The notes under the pieces are model-generated. The model did not search any database, had not been told where the DNA came from, and saw nothing but the letters and a program-made list of their open reading frames with translations. This document shows positions 27,757 through 36,370 of a DNA stretch of 64,000 bases, piece after piece. Source of the DNA: Bacteriovorax sp. (GTDB taxonomy: Bacteria; Bdellovibrionota; Bacteriovoracia; Bacteriovoracales; Bacteriovoracaceae); NCBI GenBank assembly GCA_028710485.1, contig JAQTTZ010000007.1:20431-84430 (forward strand), read 5' to 3'. Position 1 is the stretch's first letter. Each line of letters begins with the position of its first letter. The translations under genes were made by a program, and so were the position numbers.

Positions 27757-30700
27757 ACTCAAAAATTAAATTAGGTTTTGCAGGAACTCTTGCCCGCCTT
27801 TTTATAAAATCTAAACTGACAATGGTTATAGCGGCCACAAGTCTTTTGATGGGAGTGATGGCCGTTTATCTCACCCCAAAAGAAGAAGAACCACAAATTT
27901 CTGTGCCGATGATTGATATTGAAACAATGGCACCTGGTCTTGATGCCCACGCGATTGAGCGAAAAATTACGGAGCCAATTGAGCGTGCAGTTTGGGGATT
28001 AGATGGAGTCGAATATGTCTATTCTGCCAGCCAGTCTCATGGAAGCATGGTCACCGTGCGTTTTAAAGTTGGCGAACCAATTGAGCCAAGTCTGCTAAAA
28101 ATTCATCACAAGCTCACAACCATTAGAAGTCAGCTGCCAAGTAACTCAATGCCGAGTGATGTAAAGTCTTATTCAATAGATGATGTTCCTTTTTTAATTC
28201 TTACTTTTAGCTCGCCAACGATGGATGACTATACTTTAAGACAAAAAATTGCTCCTCTGGCACGCGAGCTCTCAAGCACACCGGATCTTAGTCGAGTTGA
28301 AATTCTGGGCGGATTAAAGAGAAGTATCAGAGTTATTATTGATCCCAAAAAATTAAGAGATCGCGGTGTTGCACTTGGTTCTGTAGCGATGGCGCTAAAA
28401 GCAAATAATGCTTTTTACCCCGCCGGAAAAAACTGGGACAAGAAAGAAGTCTTAGATATTGATGTCGGTGGAAAATTTAATAACGCTACCGATATTGAAA
28501 ATGTCTCTATTGGTCAGCGCGGGGGAACAGTCGTTCGGATTAGAGACATTGCTCGCGTTGTAGATGGTCCTGAAGAGAGAACACGCTCGTCTAGTTTAGT
28601 GAATAAAAATAATCAGGTTCCTGAAAATGCGGTTTCAATTATTTTTGCCAAAAGAAAGGGGACCAATGTCGTAACCCTCGCTCGTAAATTATTAGACCGC
28701 GCTGAGCTTTTTTCTAAATCGCTGCCCAGTGAAGTAAAGATGTCAGTGCTTCGCGATTATGGAACGACGGCCGGTGATAAATCCAATGAATTGATCAAGC
28801 ATTTATTGCTTGCGACACTTTCTGTAACGGTCTTGATTGCTATTGTTATGGGCCTTCGCGCTTCACTGGTTGTTGCAATTGCGATTCCCGTAACACTCGC
28901 TCTGACCTTAGCTGTGTATTATTTCATGGGTTACACCCTTAACCGTGTTACCTTGTTTGCTCTTATTTTTTCAATTGGGATTCTAGTCGACGATGCCATT
29001 GTGGTAGTGGAAAATATTGAGCGTCACCTTCATCTTGATCGTAAATCAGGCATGATTAAAGCGACTCTAAGAGCAGTGGCCGAGGTTGGTAATCCAACCA
29101 TCCTTGCAACATTTGCAGTTATTGGTGCAATCTTGCCAATGGCCTTTGTCCGTGGACTCATGGGACCTTATATGAAGCCCATTCCTGTTGGTGCCAGTGT
29201 GGCGATGATTCTTTCTCTTTTTGTAGCTTTTATCGTAACTCCCTGGGCCGCTGTAAAAATTTTAAAAGATGAATCTCAAACGCAAAATCATGATAACGAT
29301 AAAGTTGAAACTCCTAAAGTAAGCAAACTCGATCGCCTATATGAAAAAATGATGGGTGGCCTGTTAAATAAAAAGATGACCTCAATTCTTTTTGGCGCGT
29401 TCAGTGTCACTCTTTTATTAGGTGCCATGAGCTTAGTTTATTTTAAATATGTAAAAGTTAAAATGCTTCCTTTTGATAATAAAGAAGAGTTTCAAGTCTT
29501 GATTGATTATCCAGCAACAACGACTCTAGAGCAAAATAGAAAATGGTCGGTTGAGCTTGCTCAAAAATTAGTGAATGCACCGGACGTTAAAAAGGTTCAA
29601 GTCTTCACAGGGGAGCCTGCTCCTTATTCATTCTCCGGAATGGTAAAGCACACTTTCATGAGACGAAGTGATTATCAAAGTGATTTCCAAATCCTTCTCT
29701 CAGGTAAAGAAGAGAGATCGCGAGGAAGTCACACTATTATTGAAGGCCTTCGTCCTATGATTCGTGAATTTGCAGATTCTAAAAAAGGACTTTCTAAAGT
29801 CTTAGAAATACCACCAGGACCTCCCGTTCTTTCAACTGTTGTCGCTGAAGTATATGGACCAGATGAAAAAACGCGACTTGCAGTTGCCAAAGAAATTTAT
29901 ACCATCTTCAAAAATGAACCAAGTGTTGTGGATCTCGATTATACTTGGAGGCCCGCTCGTCCACGGAAAGTTTATAATTTTGATTATGCCAAAGCGGGAA
30001 TGCTGGGAACTAATGCTCAGATGGTGGCCCAAAATGGTGCTCTGCTCTTTTCTGAATCAAGCATGGGACTCTTAAATGATATCACTAGTCCTGAAGAAGT
30101 TAGCATTGATCTCTCCGTGAACAATGAGCAAAGATCAGGTACGAATCCTTTTGCTAATATAACAACTCCTTCGTTTGAATCGGGAATTGTTGAAGTCGGA
30201 GAAGCACTTAAAGCACCTACGATTGTAGAGAATGAAACACTTTATCGTAAAAACTTAAAACCGCTTTCTTATGTAATGAGTGAACTCTCAGGAGCAGAAG
30301 AAGCACCGGTATACGGGATATTAAAACTCGCTCCTCAAATTAAGTATCCATTGCAAACGGCCGATGTTCCTTGGGATACAAAGTCTCCAGTGGTGAAGTG
30401 GGATGGTGAGTGGTTTATTACTTATGAAGTCTTTAGAGATTTAGGTGGGGCCTTCGCTGTCGTTATGGTTCTCATTTATATCTTAGTTCTCGGATGGTTT
30501 AGAAGTTTTGCCGTTCCTCTTATTATTATGGCACCAATTCCCATTTCTCTCATTGGTATTTTACCCGGCCACGTGATCGTAGGATCTTATTTTACCGCGA
30601 CTTCCATGATTGGATTTATCGCTGGGGCCGGAATTATTGTTCGAAACTCAATCATTCTGGTTGATTTTATCGAACATCAACTAGCACAGGGAATGGAGTT

Positions 30701-30956
30701 AAAAGAAGCAGTCGTTAGTGCCGGAGTTCTTCGCTTTCGTCCAATGCTCTTAACAGCGGCAGCTGTTGTGGTGGGTAGTTCAGTCATGTTATTTGATCCC
30801 ATTTTTCAAGGTCTGGCCGTTAGTTTAATTTTCGGTGAAGTCGCAGCAACTGTTTTGAGTCGCTTTGCTGTTCCAGTTCTTTACTACTGGATAGTTGGTA
30901 AATCGCGAGTAAAATTTATTAAAGGATTAGAAGCTGAAAAAACACTTTTAGAATAA
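27753..30956 (+). CDS. RND-family efflux transporter permease
   Basis: Inner membrane proton-driven pump of 1067 residues with a GTG start overlapping the TolC stop (GTGA). It has the two-fold RND layout: first helix near residue 20, large periplasmic loops, and GILVDDAIVVVENIER near 409-424 with the Asp pair of the proton relay typical of the HAE group. MAPGLDAHAIERKITEPIER is the family N-terminal motif. The operon has no membrane-fusion (HlyD-like) gene, although such pumps need one. Rhodanese and YgaP-like genes follow instead, suggesting export linked to sulfur or thiol stress. Confidence 0.93.
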   Translation: MNSKIKLGFAGTLARLFIKSKLTMVIAATSLLMGVMAVYLTPKEEEPQISVPMIDIETMAPGLDAHAIERKITEPIERAVWGLDGVEYVYSASQSHGSMVTVRFKVGEPIEPSLLKIHHKLTTIRSQLPSNSMPSDVKSYSIDDVPFLILTFSSPTMDDYTLRQKIAPLARELSSTPDLSRVEILGGLKRSIRVIIDPKKLRDRGVALGSVAMALKANNAFYPAGKNWDKKEVLDIDVGGKFNNATDIENVSIGQRGGTVVRIRDIARVVDGPEERTRSSSLVNKNNQVPENAVSIIFAKRKGTNVVTLARKLLDRAELFSKSLPSEVKMSVLRDYGTTAGDKSNELIKHLLLATLSVTVLIAIVMGLRASLVVAIAIPVTLALTLAVYYFMGYTLNRVTLFALIFSIGILVDDAIVVVENIERHLHLDRKSGMIKATLRAVAEVGNPTILATFAVIGAILPMAFVRGLMGPYMKPIPVGASVAMILSLFVAFIVTPWAAVKILKDESQTQNHDNDKVETPKVSKLDRLYEKMMGGLLNKKMTSILFGAFSVTLLLGAMSLVYFKYVKVKMLPFDNKEEFQVLIDYPATTTLEQNRKWSVELAQKLVNAPDVKKVQVFTGEPAPYSFSGMVKHTFMRRSDYQSDFQILLSGKEERSRGSHTIIEGLRPMIREFADSKKGLSKVLEIPPGPPVLSTVVAEVYGPDEKTRLAVAKEIYTIFKNEPSVVDLDYTWRPARPRKVYNFDYAKAGMLGTNAQMVAQNGALLFSESSMGLLNDITSPEEVSIDLSVNNEQRSGTNPFANITTPSFESGIVEVGEALKAPTIVENETLYRKNLKPLSYVMSELSGAEEAPVYGILKLAPQIKYPLQTADVPWDTKSPVVKWDGEWFITYEVFRDLGGAFAVVMVLIYILVLGWFRSFAVPLIIMAPIPISLIGILPGHVIVGSYFTATSMIGFIAGAGIIVRNSIILVDFIEHQLAQGMELKEAVVSAGVLRFRPMLLTAAAVVVGSSVMLFDPIFQGLAVSLIFGEVAATVLSRFAVPVLYYWIVGKSRVKFIKGLEAEKTLLE

Positions 30957-30966
30957 GGAGAAATAA

Positions 30967-31353
30967 ATGAAAAAAATATTAACGTTACTTTTAGGTTTGA
31001 CGATGACGATGGCCCTGGCCAGTGGATTAGAAAAAATAAATCCTCTTGCTGCTCAAACAATGCAAAAAGAGAAAAAGGCAATTATTGTCGATGTTCGCGA
31101 GCCGAGTGAGCTTAAGGAGGGAATGGCCAAAGAAGCTATTTCAGTTCCTCTCTCAACGATGAAAGATAAAAAAGAGGAATGGGAAAAAATAGTGGCCACC
31201 TTTCCTAAAGATAAGACAGTGATCGTTTATTGTGGAATTGGCGTACGTGCAGAAAAGGTGGGACTTGAGCTCGCTAAAAAAGGATACAAAGTTCTCAATA
31301 TGGGAGGATTTGAATCTTGGGAAAAAGCTGGATTGCCAGTAGAAAAAAAATAA
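30967..31353 (+). CDS. Periplasmic rhodanese
   Basis: A 128-residue rhodanese domain with a signal peptide (MKKILTLLLGLTMTMALASG). IIVDVREPSELKEGM and the active-site loop YCGIGVRAEK contain the expected CH2A motif and catalytic Cys. It should handle sulfane sulfur in the periplasm. 10 bp after the RND gene, with AAGGAG upstream, so part of the same operon. Confidence 0.88.
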   Translation: MKKILTLLLGLTMTMALASGLEKINPLAAQTMQKEKKAIIVDVREPSELKEGMAKEAISVPLSTMKDKKEEWEKIVATFPKDKTVIVYCGIGVRAEKVGLELAKKGYKVLNMGGFESWEKAGLPVEKK

Positions 31354-31374
31354 AATTTAAAAGGAGAGAGAGTA

Positions 31375-31566
31375 ATGTCAATCAACAATCAAGTGAGAGC
31401 ATTTGCAGGAACATTTATATTAATTAGTCTTGTCTTGGCCCACTATCATTCACAAAACTGGCTTTGGTTTACTACCTTCGTTGGTGCTAATTTATTGCAA
31501 TCTGCATTTACTAAATTTTGTCCGCTCGAGATATTTTTGAAAAAAATTGAAGGAAAAGAGGCATAA
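31375..31566 (+). CDS. YgaP-like DUF2892 membrane protein
   Basis: A 63-residue protein with two membrane helices (FAGTFILISLVLAHYH and WFTTFVGANLLQSAF) and FTKFCPLEIFLKK, the Cys-Pro motif of the DUF2892/YgaP transmembrane family. In E. coli the YgaP membrane part is fused to a rhodanese; here it is encoded separately directly after one. AAGGAGAG precedes the ATG. Last gene of the operon. Confidence 0.85.
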   Translation: MSINNQVRAFAGTFILISLVLAHYHSQNWLWFTTFVGANLLQSAFTKFCPLEIFLKKIEGKEA

Positions 31567-31602
31567 AAAATAGCCCTAGGAATTTTAACCAATTTCTAGG
31601 GT
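31566..31602 (-). terminator. Terminator of the cytochrome c gene
   Basis: On the minus strand CCCTAG...CTAGGG forms an 11-bp stem with one mismatch, followed by CTATTTTTTA. The stop codon of the cytochrome gene lies in the stem. Confidence 0.75.
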
Positions 31603-32060
31603 GAAAGCCTGTAGACTTCATGGCAAGCGATACATTTATTAGTCATCTCTCCCATTCGTTTGATAACGATATCGTTTGAGATCCCATGTTTTATATCTAT
31701 CGCGAGCACATCAAAATCCTTGTGAAGACCCATTCCCAATTGTTTGAATTCCATCGGCAATTTTCCCATGAGCATAGGGTTTATATCTGCGGCCATTTTT
31801 GTTCCAACTGGCCCAATGGCCTTCAATATAAAAGACTGGTCATTTTGTGCGAGACCTCTAAAGACTCCGTTTACTCCTTTAAGGAGGGCACGCATTTCAC
31901 CAAGGACAATATCGCGCTCGCTTGGGCTTAGGACAATTGCCTTGCGCTTGTCGGTGCTGGGTTTAGTCCATCCCTTGATAAAAAAGGTTCCGAGGACACC
32001 CACTGTTAGAACCCACAATGTCAATGCGAATAGTGCAAGTTTGGAAACTGAATTTTTCAT
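31596..32060 (-). CDS. Membrane-anchored c-type cytochrome (cytochrome c'-like)
   Basis: A 154-residue protein with one N-terminal membrane anchor/signal and a helical domain ending in a heme motif, CIACHEVYR, 8 residues from the C-terminus. A C-terminal CxxCH in a four-helix protein is the cytochrome c' layout; these bind NO or take part in sulfur-compound oxidation. The terminator is shared with its stop codon. It is divergent from the DUF2892 gene with the sigma-54 promoter. Confidence 0.8.
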   Translation of the reverse strand: MKNSVSKLALFALTLWVLTVGVLGTFFIKGWTKPSTDKRKAIVLSPSERDIVLGEMRALLKGVNGVFRGLAQNDQSFILKAIGPVGTKMAADINPMLMGKLPMEFKQLGMGLHKDFDVLAIDIKHGISNDIVIKRMGEMTNKCIACHEVYRLSP

Positions 32061-32139
32061 AATGCTCTCCTTTCAATTCTTTCAATAGAGTAGCCTAAGG
32101 CCTTATAAAAATCATTGATTTATTTTTATGCCATCTTTC

Positions 32140-32156
32140 TTGGCCCAGGCCTTGCA
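32140..32156 (+). promoter_or_regulatory. Sigma-54 promoter of the DUF2892 gene
   Basis: TTGGCCC followed by TTGCA places GG (32142-32143) and GC (32154-32155) exactly 10 bp apart. The -12 part is perfect and the -24 part has one change (TGGCCC for TGGCAC). The expected start near 32167 leaves a leader of about 38 nt before the gene. Confidence 0.68.
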
Positions 32157-32204
32157 CTTTTCTATTAGGGTCAGGTCAAACTGTGATTAAACAAGGAGAA
32201 TTTT

Positions 32205-32417
32205 ATGATTAAAAATATCAACGATCCTGAAAGAGTAATCCGTTTTGTAGTCGGTGCGATAATTACTTCACTTGCTTTTTGGGGGCCACATAATAATTGG
32301 TTTCTGCTCGGGCTTATTCCAATGGCAACCGGTCTTGTGGGAACCTGTCCGCTTTACGCAGCACTTGGAATTAGTACCCTTCATCATCATCATCAAAATA
32401 TTCAGAAAAAAATCTAA
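32205..32417 (+). CDS. DUF2892 membrane protein with His-rich tail
   Basis: A 70-residue protein with two short membrane helices and the family motif GLVGTCPLYAALG. The C-terminus is HHHHQNIQKKI, an uncommon metal-binding-like tail. AAGGAG precedes the ATG. A sigma-54 promoter lies upstream. The N-terminal INDPERVIRFVVGA is typical of DUF2892. Its partner is unknown; relatives are often close to rhodaneses. Confidence 0.85.
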   Translation: MIKNINDPERVIRFVVGAIITSLAFWGPHNNWFLLGLIPMATGLVGTCPLYAALGISTLHHHHQNIQKKI

Positions 32418-32487
32418 AAAATTAATTGTCCGCTTCGGCCTTCGTCTCAAGCGGATATCCATTCCATCCTGGGAATAAAAAAGGAAT

Positions 32488-32511
32488 AAAAAAAGCCACC
32501 CGAAGGTGGCC
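32488..32511 (-). terminator. Rho-independent terminator on the minus strand
   Basis: GCCACC and GGTGGC close a TTCG tetraloop, followed by seven Ts on the minus strand. No protein gene ends nearby on that strand, and it fits as the end of the RNA gene beginning near 32762. Confidence 0.85.
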
Positions 32512-32762
32512 CTTATTGATGTTGGGAACAAAAAGTATTTCAAGTTAATAATTTGAATGGACGTTTTATATCCTATCGGTAGTGTTGTATGTGCATTTAA
32601 ACAATAGAACACAAATTCTCAACTCTAATGTCCTTTCTGCGACAAGGTAGCTACAATACTTCCTCCCTGGTCTTTACTCCCAATATTGTTACTTGGGGAA
32701 ATGAATTTTCATTCACACAAAGATCTAGACAATACGAATCGATCTTTGTCTTTCGTTCCTTG
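32488..32762 (-). ncRNA. Candidate sigma-54-dependent RNA, about 275 nt
   Basis: A sigma-54-type promoter and a textbook terminator face the same way with 275 nt between them and no convincing ORF on the minus strand. The predicted 5' end contains a perfect 9-bp hairpin (32741-32749 with 32717-32725) and a second small dyad (AATGAA/TTCATT near 32702-32715). This accounts for the 450-bp gap between the DUF2892 gene and the dehydrogenase. A plus-strand ORF at 32628-32888 overlaps but has no ribosome binding site. A short peptide gene inside the transcript cannot be excluded. Confidence 0.55.
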
Positions 32763-32772
32763 TTTATTAATA

Positions 32773-32789
32773 AGCAGGGATGGTGCCAA
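32773..32789 (-). promoter_or_regulatory. Sigma-54 promoter on the minus strand
   Basis: On the minus strand TTGGCACC-N4-CTGCT has GG and GC 10 bp apart (plus-strand 32786-32787 and 32774-32775). Two positions differ from the best consensus. It drives transcription leftward toward the terminator at 32488. Confidence 0.65.
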
Positions 32790-32867
32790 GTTTATCTTGT
32801 TCTAAATATTGGAAAAGTCATAAAAGGAAATAGCCTGGGGAAAAATGCTACGGATTTTTTGGCATCT

Positions 32868-33878
32868 TCACTGTTTAAGATGTTTTAAGGCGCAAACTTC
32901 ATTACTTAAGTTATTTCCTTTTTCAAAATCCGTAATATTTTCAAGAGTTGTTCTTGCGATGTTTCCTAAGGCCTCTTCTGTCAAAAAAGCTTGGTGGGAG
33001 GTCAAAAGTACATTGGGAAAAGTCAGTAAGCGAGCAAGCTGATCATCTTGAAGTATTTGATCACTTAGGTTCTCAAAAAAGATTCCTTCTTCCTCTTCAT
33101 AAACATCAAGGCCTGCGTAACCAATATGGCCTGATTTTAAATATTGTATGAGTGCCTGAGTATCAATCAATGCGCCTCGACCAGTATTGATCAGCATGAC
33201 ACCGGCCTTCATTGATGCGAGCGCTTTTCCGTTGATTAGGTAGCGAGTCTCGGGAGTGAGAGGAACGTGCAGAGAAATGATATCCGATTTTTTCAATAGC
33301 TCATCGAAACTCACATATTGAACACCCGCCATCACCAGCGCAGGATTCTGCATTTGATCGCAGGCAAGAATCTGACAACCAAAGCCGCTTAAAATCTTGG
33401 CCATTACTGATCCAATTTTTCCAGTTCCCACGATGCCGACAGTTTTTTTATTCAGGTCAAATCCTACCAGTCCGTCTAAGGAGAAGTTGCCTTCTCTCAC
33501 ACGATTATAGGCCCGGTGAATATTTCTATTTAAAGAAAGAATCAGCGCAATTGCATACTCGGCGACAGCATATGGTGAGTATTCTGGAACTCGAACAATT
33601 TTGAGATCCAGATCTTGGGCCGATTCTAGGTCGACATGATTAAATCCGGCAGACCTTAGAGCAATTAAGCGGGTTCCACTGGCAGAGATAATCTGTTGGG
33701 TTTTGCTGTCCAAGCGGTCATTTACGAATGCACAAACGCAGGGGTAAGAGGCAGCTAAATTTGCAGTTTGCTCGGTCAGTCTTGTCTCAAAGAAAGTGAT
33801 TTCGTGATTATAGATTTTGTTTTCTTTCAAAAAAATATTTCTTTCAAAGTTATGAGTATCGAAGAATGCAATTTTCAT
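32868..33878 (-). CDS. D-2-hydroxyacid dehydrogenase (D-lactate dehydrogenase-like)
   Basis: NAD-dependent enzyme of 336 residues, most like the fermentative D-lactate dehydrogenases. Rossmann motif GIVGTGKIGSVMAKIL near 149-164, substrate Arg region INTGRGALID, and catalytic His in LLTSHQAFL near 303. Second gene of a two-gene leftward operon behind the ureohydrolase (28 bp). The exact substrate (pyruvate or another 2-keto acid) is not fixed by motifs. Confidence 0.88.
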   Translation of the reverse strand: MKIAFFDTHNFERNIFLKENKIYNHEITFFETRLTEQTANLAASYPCVCAFVNDRLDSKTQQIISASGTRLIALRSAGFNHVDLESAQDLDLKIVRVPEYSPYAVAEYAIALILSLNRNIHRAYNRVREGNFSLDGLVGFDLNKKTVGIVGTGKIGSVMAKILSGFGCQILACDQMQNPALVMAGVQYVSFDELLKKSDIISLHVPLTPETRYLINGKALASMKAGVMLINTGRGALIDTQALIQYLKSGHIGYAGLDVYEEEEGIFFENLSDQILQDDQLARLLTFPNVLLTSHQAFLTEEALGNIARTTLENITDFEKGNNLSNEVCALKHLKQ

Positions 33879-33906
33879 GAAGGGGTTCCTTGGAAATTTT
33901 TAAAAA

Positions 33907-34830
33907 CTAAGTAAAAGATCGGTCATCCATAATTTGATAAATCAACGAGGCCAATGTGCGAGCACCTTTTTGTGAAAGATTATCGTAAACAGGATTGTAT
34001 TCAAAAATACCAAAATGCTGGCATTTCAATTCATCTATGGAATAGAGCAAAACATCCTCTACGAAATTATAAGGAAGACCTCTGTGGTTAACAGCACTGA
34101 CTCCTTCCATAATTCCAGATTCCAAAACATCAGCATCGAGGCTGAAAACATACATGGTGTCTTTATGATAGGGGATAACACGTTTCAAAAATTTATCAGT
34201 TTCAGTAAAGTCTTTTGTTCCAAAGCGCACGTCCTCGTAAGTTGCGACGACTTCCTTTCCATTTGGCAGATTGCTCATGGTTGAAATTGAATTGGCAAAA
34301 TCGTGAATGCCCAGCTGGATGATTTCAAGTTCGCCTTCAAATTGTTCGGCTATCTGGCGAAAGGGAGTTCCTGAGTTGGGATTGATATCGGTTCTCGTAT
34401 CGAGATGAGCATCGAGATTAATTACCACCATTTTTTTGGTAAAATGGTTTAAGGCACTAACTGTAGGATAGATATAGTCATGGCCCCCGCCTAGGTAAAC
34501 AAAATTTTGGGTACGGGACGCGGCCATTAGGATTTTTTGTATTTTTTGAGCCAGCTTATTTTGAGAGGCAGGAAAATCTATATTTTCATCCTCGCGATCA
34601 GCGAGTTCTACATCGGACCACTTTAAGAGATTATGGCAGGCAAAATTTTTGATTATCGCAAGAATGGCCTCGGGGGCAAAAAGCGAGCCTCGTCTTCCAA
34701 GGTTCAAAATAGTGCCTGTATCGGAAGAAAATTTTAAAAAAAGAATATCGGCCAATTCAATTGAAGCAGACTTGTTATTGATGATTCTCTCGAGATCTCT
34801 TCCTGAGAGAGTATTCGTTGTATTTTGCAT
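33907..34830 (-). CDS. Ureohydrolase (arginase/agmatinase/formimidoylglutamase family)
   Basis: Mn-dependent hydrolase of C-N bonds in guanidino-type compounds. The metal ligands are present: GGGHDY near 117-122, NLDAHLDTR near 139-147, and SLDADVLE near 229-236. The DADVLE form with EGVSAVNHRGLP after it resembles formimidoylglutamases more than arginases, which would place it in histidine breakdown, but no other hut gene is in view. 307 residues is a normal length. Confidence 0.82.
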   Translation of the reverse strand: MQNTTNTLSGRDLERIINNKSASIELADILFLKFSSDTGTILNLGRRGSLFAPEAILAIIKNFACHNLLKWSDVELADREDENIDFPASQNKLAQKIQKILMAASRTQNFVYLGGGHDYIYPTVSALNHFTKKMVVINLDAHLDTRTDINPNSGTPFRQIAEQFEGELEIIQLGIHDFANSISTMSNLPNGKEVVATYEDVRFGTKDFTETDKFLKRVIPYHKDTMYVFSLDADVLESGIMEGVSAVNHRGLPYNFVEDVLLYSIDELKCQHFGIFEYNPVYDNLSQKGARTLASLIYQIMDDRSFT

Positions 34831-34890
34831 AAGAAAATTCCTTTTCTGGTTTGTAAAAAACTAAAGTCAGTATATCATTTATTTATAAAA

Positions 34891-36360
34891 ATGAATAAAG
34901 AATGGTTTGTTTTCAAAAGCACGCATCACTTAGGTCCCTTTTCTATCGAAGAGATGGAAGAGTTTTATCGTACGCAAGAGATTAATGCCCAAACTTTGAT
35001 TTGGAAAGAAGGGGCAGAGAAATGGGAGGCACTTTCTAAGACGAATGCATTCCAATTTCTTTTCACACAGGAAGTCGCTGCAAGACCAACTTTAGAACTG
35101 CCAAAACTTAAAAAGAAAGAATCTAAAAGTTCAAGCGAACCAGTTGGGAGCGACGCACCTCCACCGCTTCCTCATATTTCATCATTGCCAAAAGCTCCAC
35201 TCGAAGCTGTCTCTCGGCATTCAGAGGGACGTGTTGAACTTTTTAATGACGATCTTCCTCCACCCATTCCTCTCGATGCGATCTTGGACCCCAAAGGGCA
35301 GGTGCAACTAAGAATTAAGTCTGAAGAGAAAAGTTCACGCCTTTCTAAGTTCTCTTTAATTGTGGGCGTTATTCTTTTTGCAGTTGTTATCGGTTGGTTT
35401 GCTCTCACGCAAAGAGATGCTGGCATTCAATTGAGAATAAAAGGCCTGATGCCTATTTATTTAGAAAAATTAGAAATGACGGCAACCAAGAAGTCAGCGC
35501 GTTTTGAAGTTGCCTTGGCACTTTCTCTTGATAGTCTTACTCTTTGGGGGAGCACTAATTATCCCGGTGAAATCTTTACTAATATTCAATTGAAATCAAT
35601 TCCTAAAAAAGTTTTGGGAACTGATGATGTCGTGGTGACAGTTAAAGGTGAATTTAAAAATCATATTGCGAAATTTAATCGCATGGTTTTAACTCAAGGA
35701 TCAAAATTTCTTCCAGGGGAATATACAGTACATGTGATCGCGAAGGAAACTCATTTTCTCAATCGCAATTTTAAAAGTCTGGACAGAATTGCTTTTTTTA
35801 AATCTCTCAATAAAACGTATACGTTTGATGATACCACCCTGATTTACCCTGGAACTCCAAGAGAGTTTGATAAACGGCTCGAAGAATATTCTGCGAGTAT
35901 CCAGGGGGAAATGTTAAGGCCTTATCAAGATAAATTAGAGCGTGTTCAAACTTTTGAATCGATTTTAAATGCCACTTCACAAAATTATTTAATGGAGCTT
36001 GAAAAAGCGAAAAAAGGATCGGACATCTCTGGTTTCGAGACTAAATTTATTAAAGAGATATCACCTCTTCTTCAAACTTTAGTGGTGAAGGCCAGCGAGT
36101 TGTCAAAAGACCCGACAATTAATGAAGAAGATAGAACAAAACAAGTCATTGCTCCTTACCGCGAACAAGTTTTACTTGGAAAGCAGATCGGGGAGATGGC
36201 CAGTGATATGATAACTAAAACAATGAAGATAAAAAAACTCACAGAGAAAGACAAGACTGCTCTCAAAACAGAATTTGATAAACATGCCAAAGGCATCAAG
36301 CTTCAAATTGATATGAACGTGAAAAAGCTCGAAGAGCAAATCCAAAAAATTTCCAAATAA
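34891..36360 (+). CDS. GYF_2-domain membrane protein
   Basis: A 489-residue protein. The N-terminal 50 residues are a GYF_2/DUF4339 domain (WFVFKSTHHLGPFSIEEMEE, then LIWKEGAEKWEAL). A Pro-rich linker follows, then one membrane helix (FSLIVGVILFAVVIGWFAL near 155-175), and a large, Lys-rich extracytoplasmic part. GYF_2 domains are thought to bind proline-rich peptides. The ATG at MNKEW is chosen because the longer frame begins inside the divergent gene's start. Function unknown. Confidence 0.75.
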   Translation: MNKEWFVFKSTHHLGPFSIEEMEEFYRTQEINAQTLIWKEGAEKWEALSKTNAFQFLFTQEVAARPTLELPKLKKKESKSSSEPVGSDAPPPLPHISSLPKAPLEAVSRHSEGRVELFNDDLPPPIPLDAILDPKGQVQLRIKSEEKSSRLSKFSLIVGVILFAVVIGWFALTQRDAGIQLRIKGLMPIYLEKLEMTATKKSARFEVALALSLDSLTLWGSTNYPGEIFTNIQLKSIPKKVLGTDDVVVTVKGEFKNHIAKFNRMVLTQGSKFLPGEYTVHVIAKETHFLNRNFKSLDRIAFFKSLNKTYTFDDTTLIYPGTPREFDKRLEEYSASIQGEMLRPYQDKLERVQTFESILNATSQNYLMELEKAKKGSDISGFETKFIKEISPLLQTLVVKASELSKDPTINEEDRTKQVIAPYREQVLLGKQIGEMASDMITKTMKIKKLTEKDKTALKTEFDKHAKGIKLQIDMNVKKLEEQIQKISK

Positions 36361-36370
36361 ACTTTACCTC

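Noticed and set aside
32628..32888. 86-codon plus-strand ORF between DUF2892 and the dehydrogenase
   Set aside because: No ribosome binding site, no recognisable composition, and it overlaps the end of the dehydrogenase gene and a better supported minus-strand RNA candidate.
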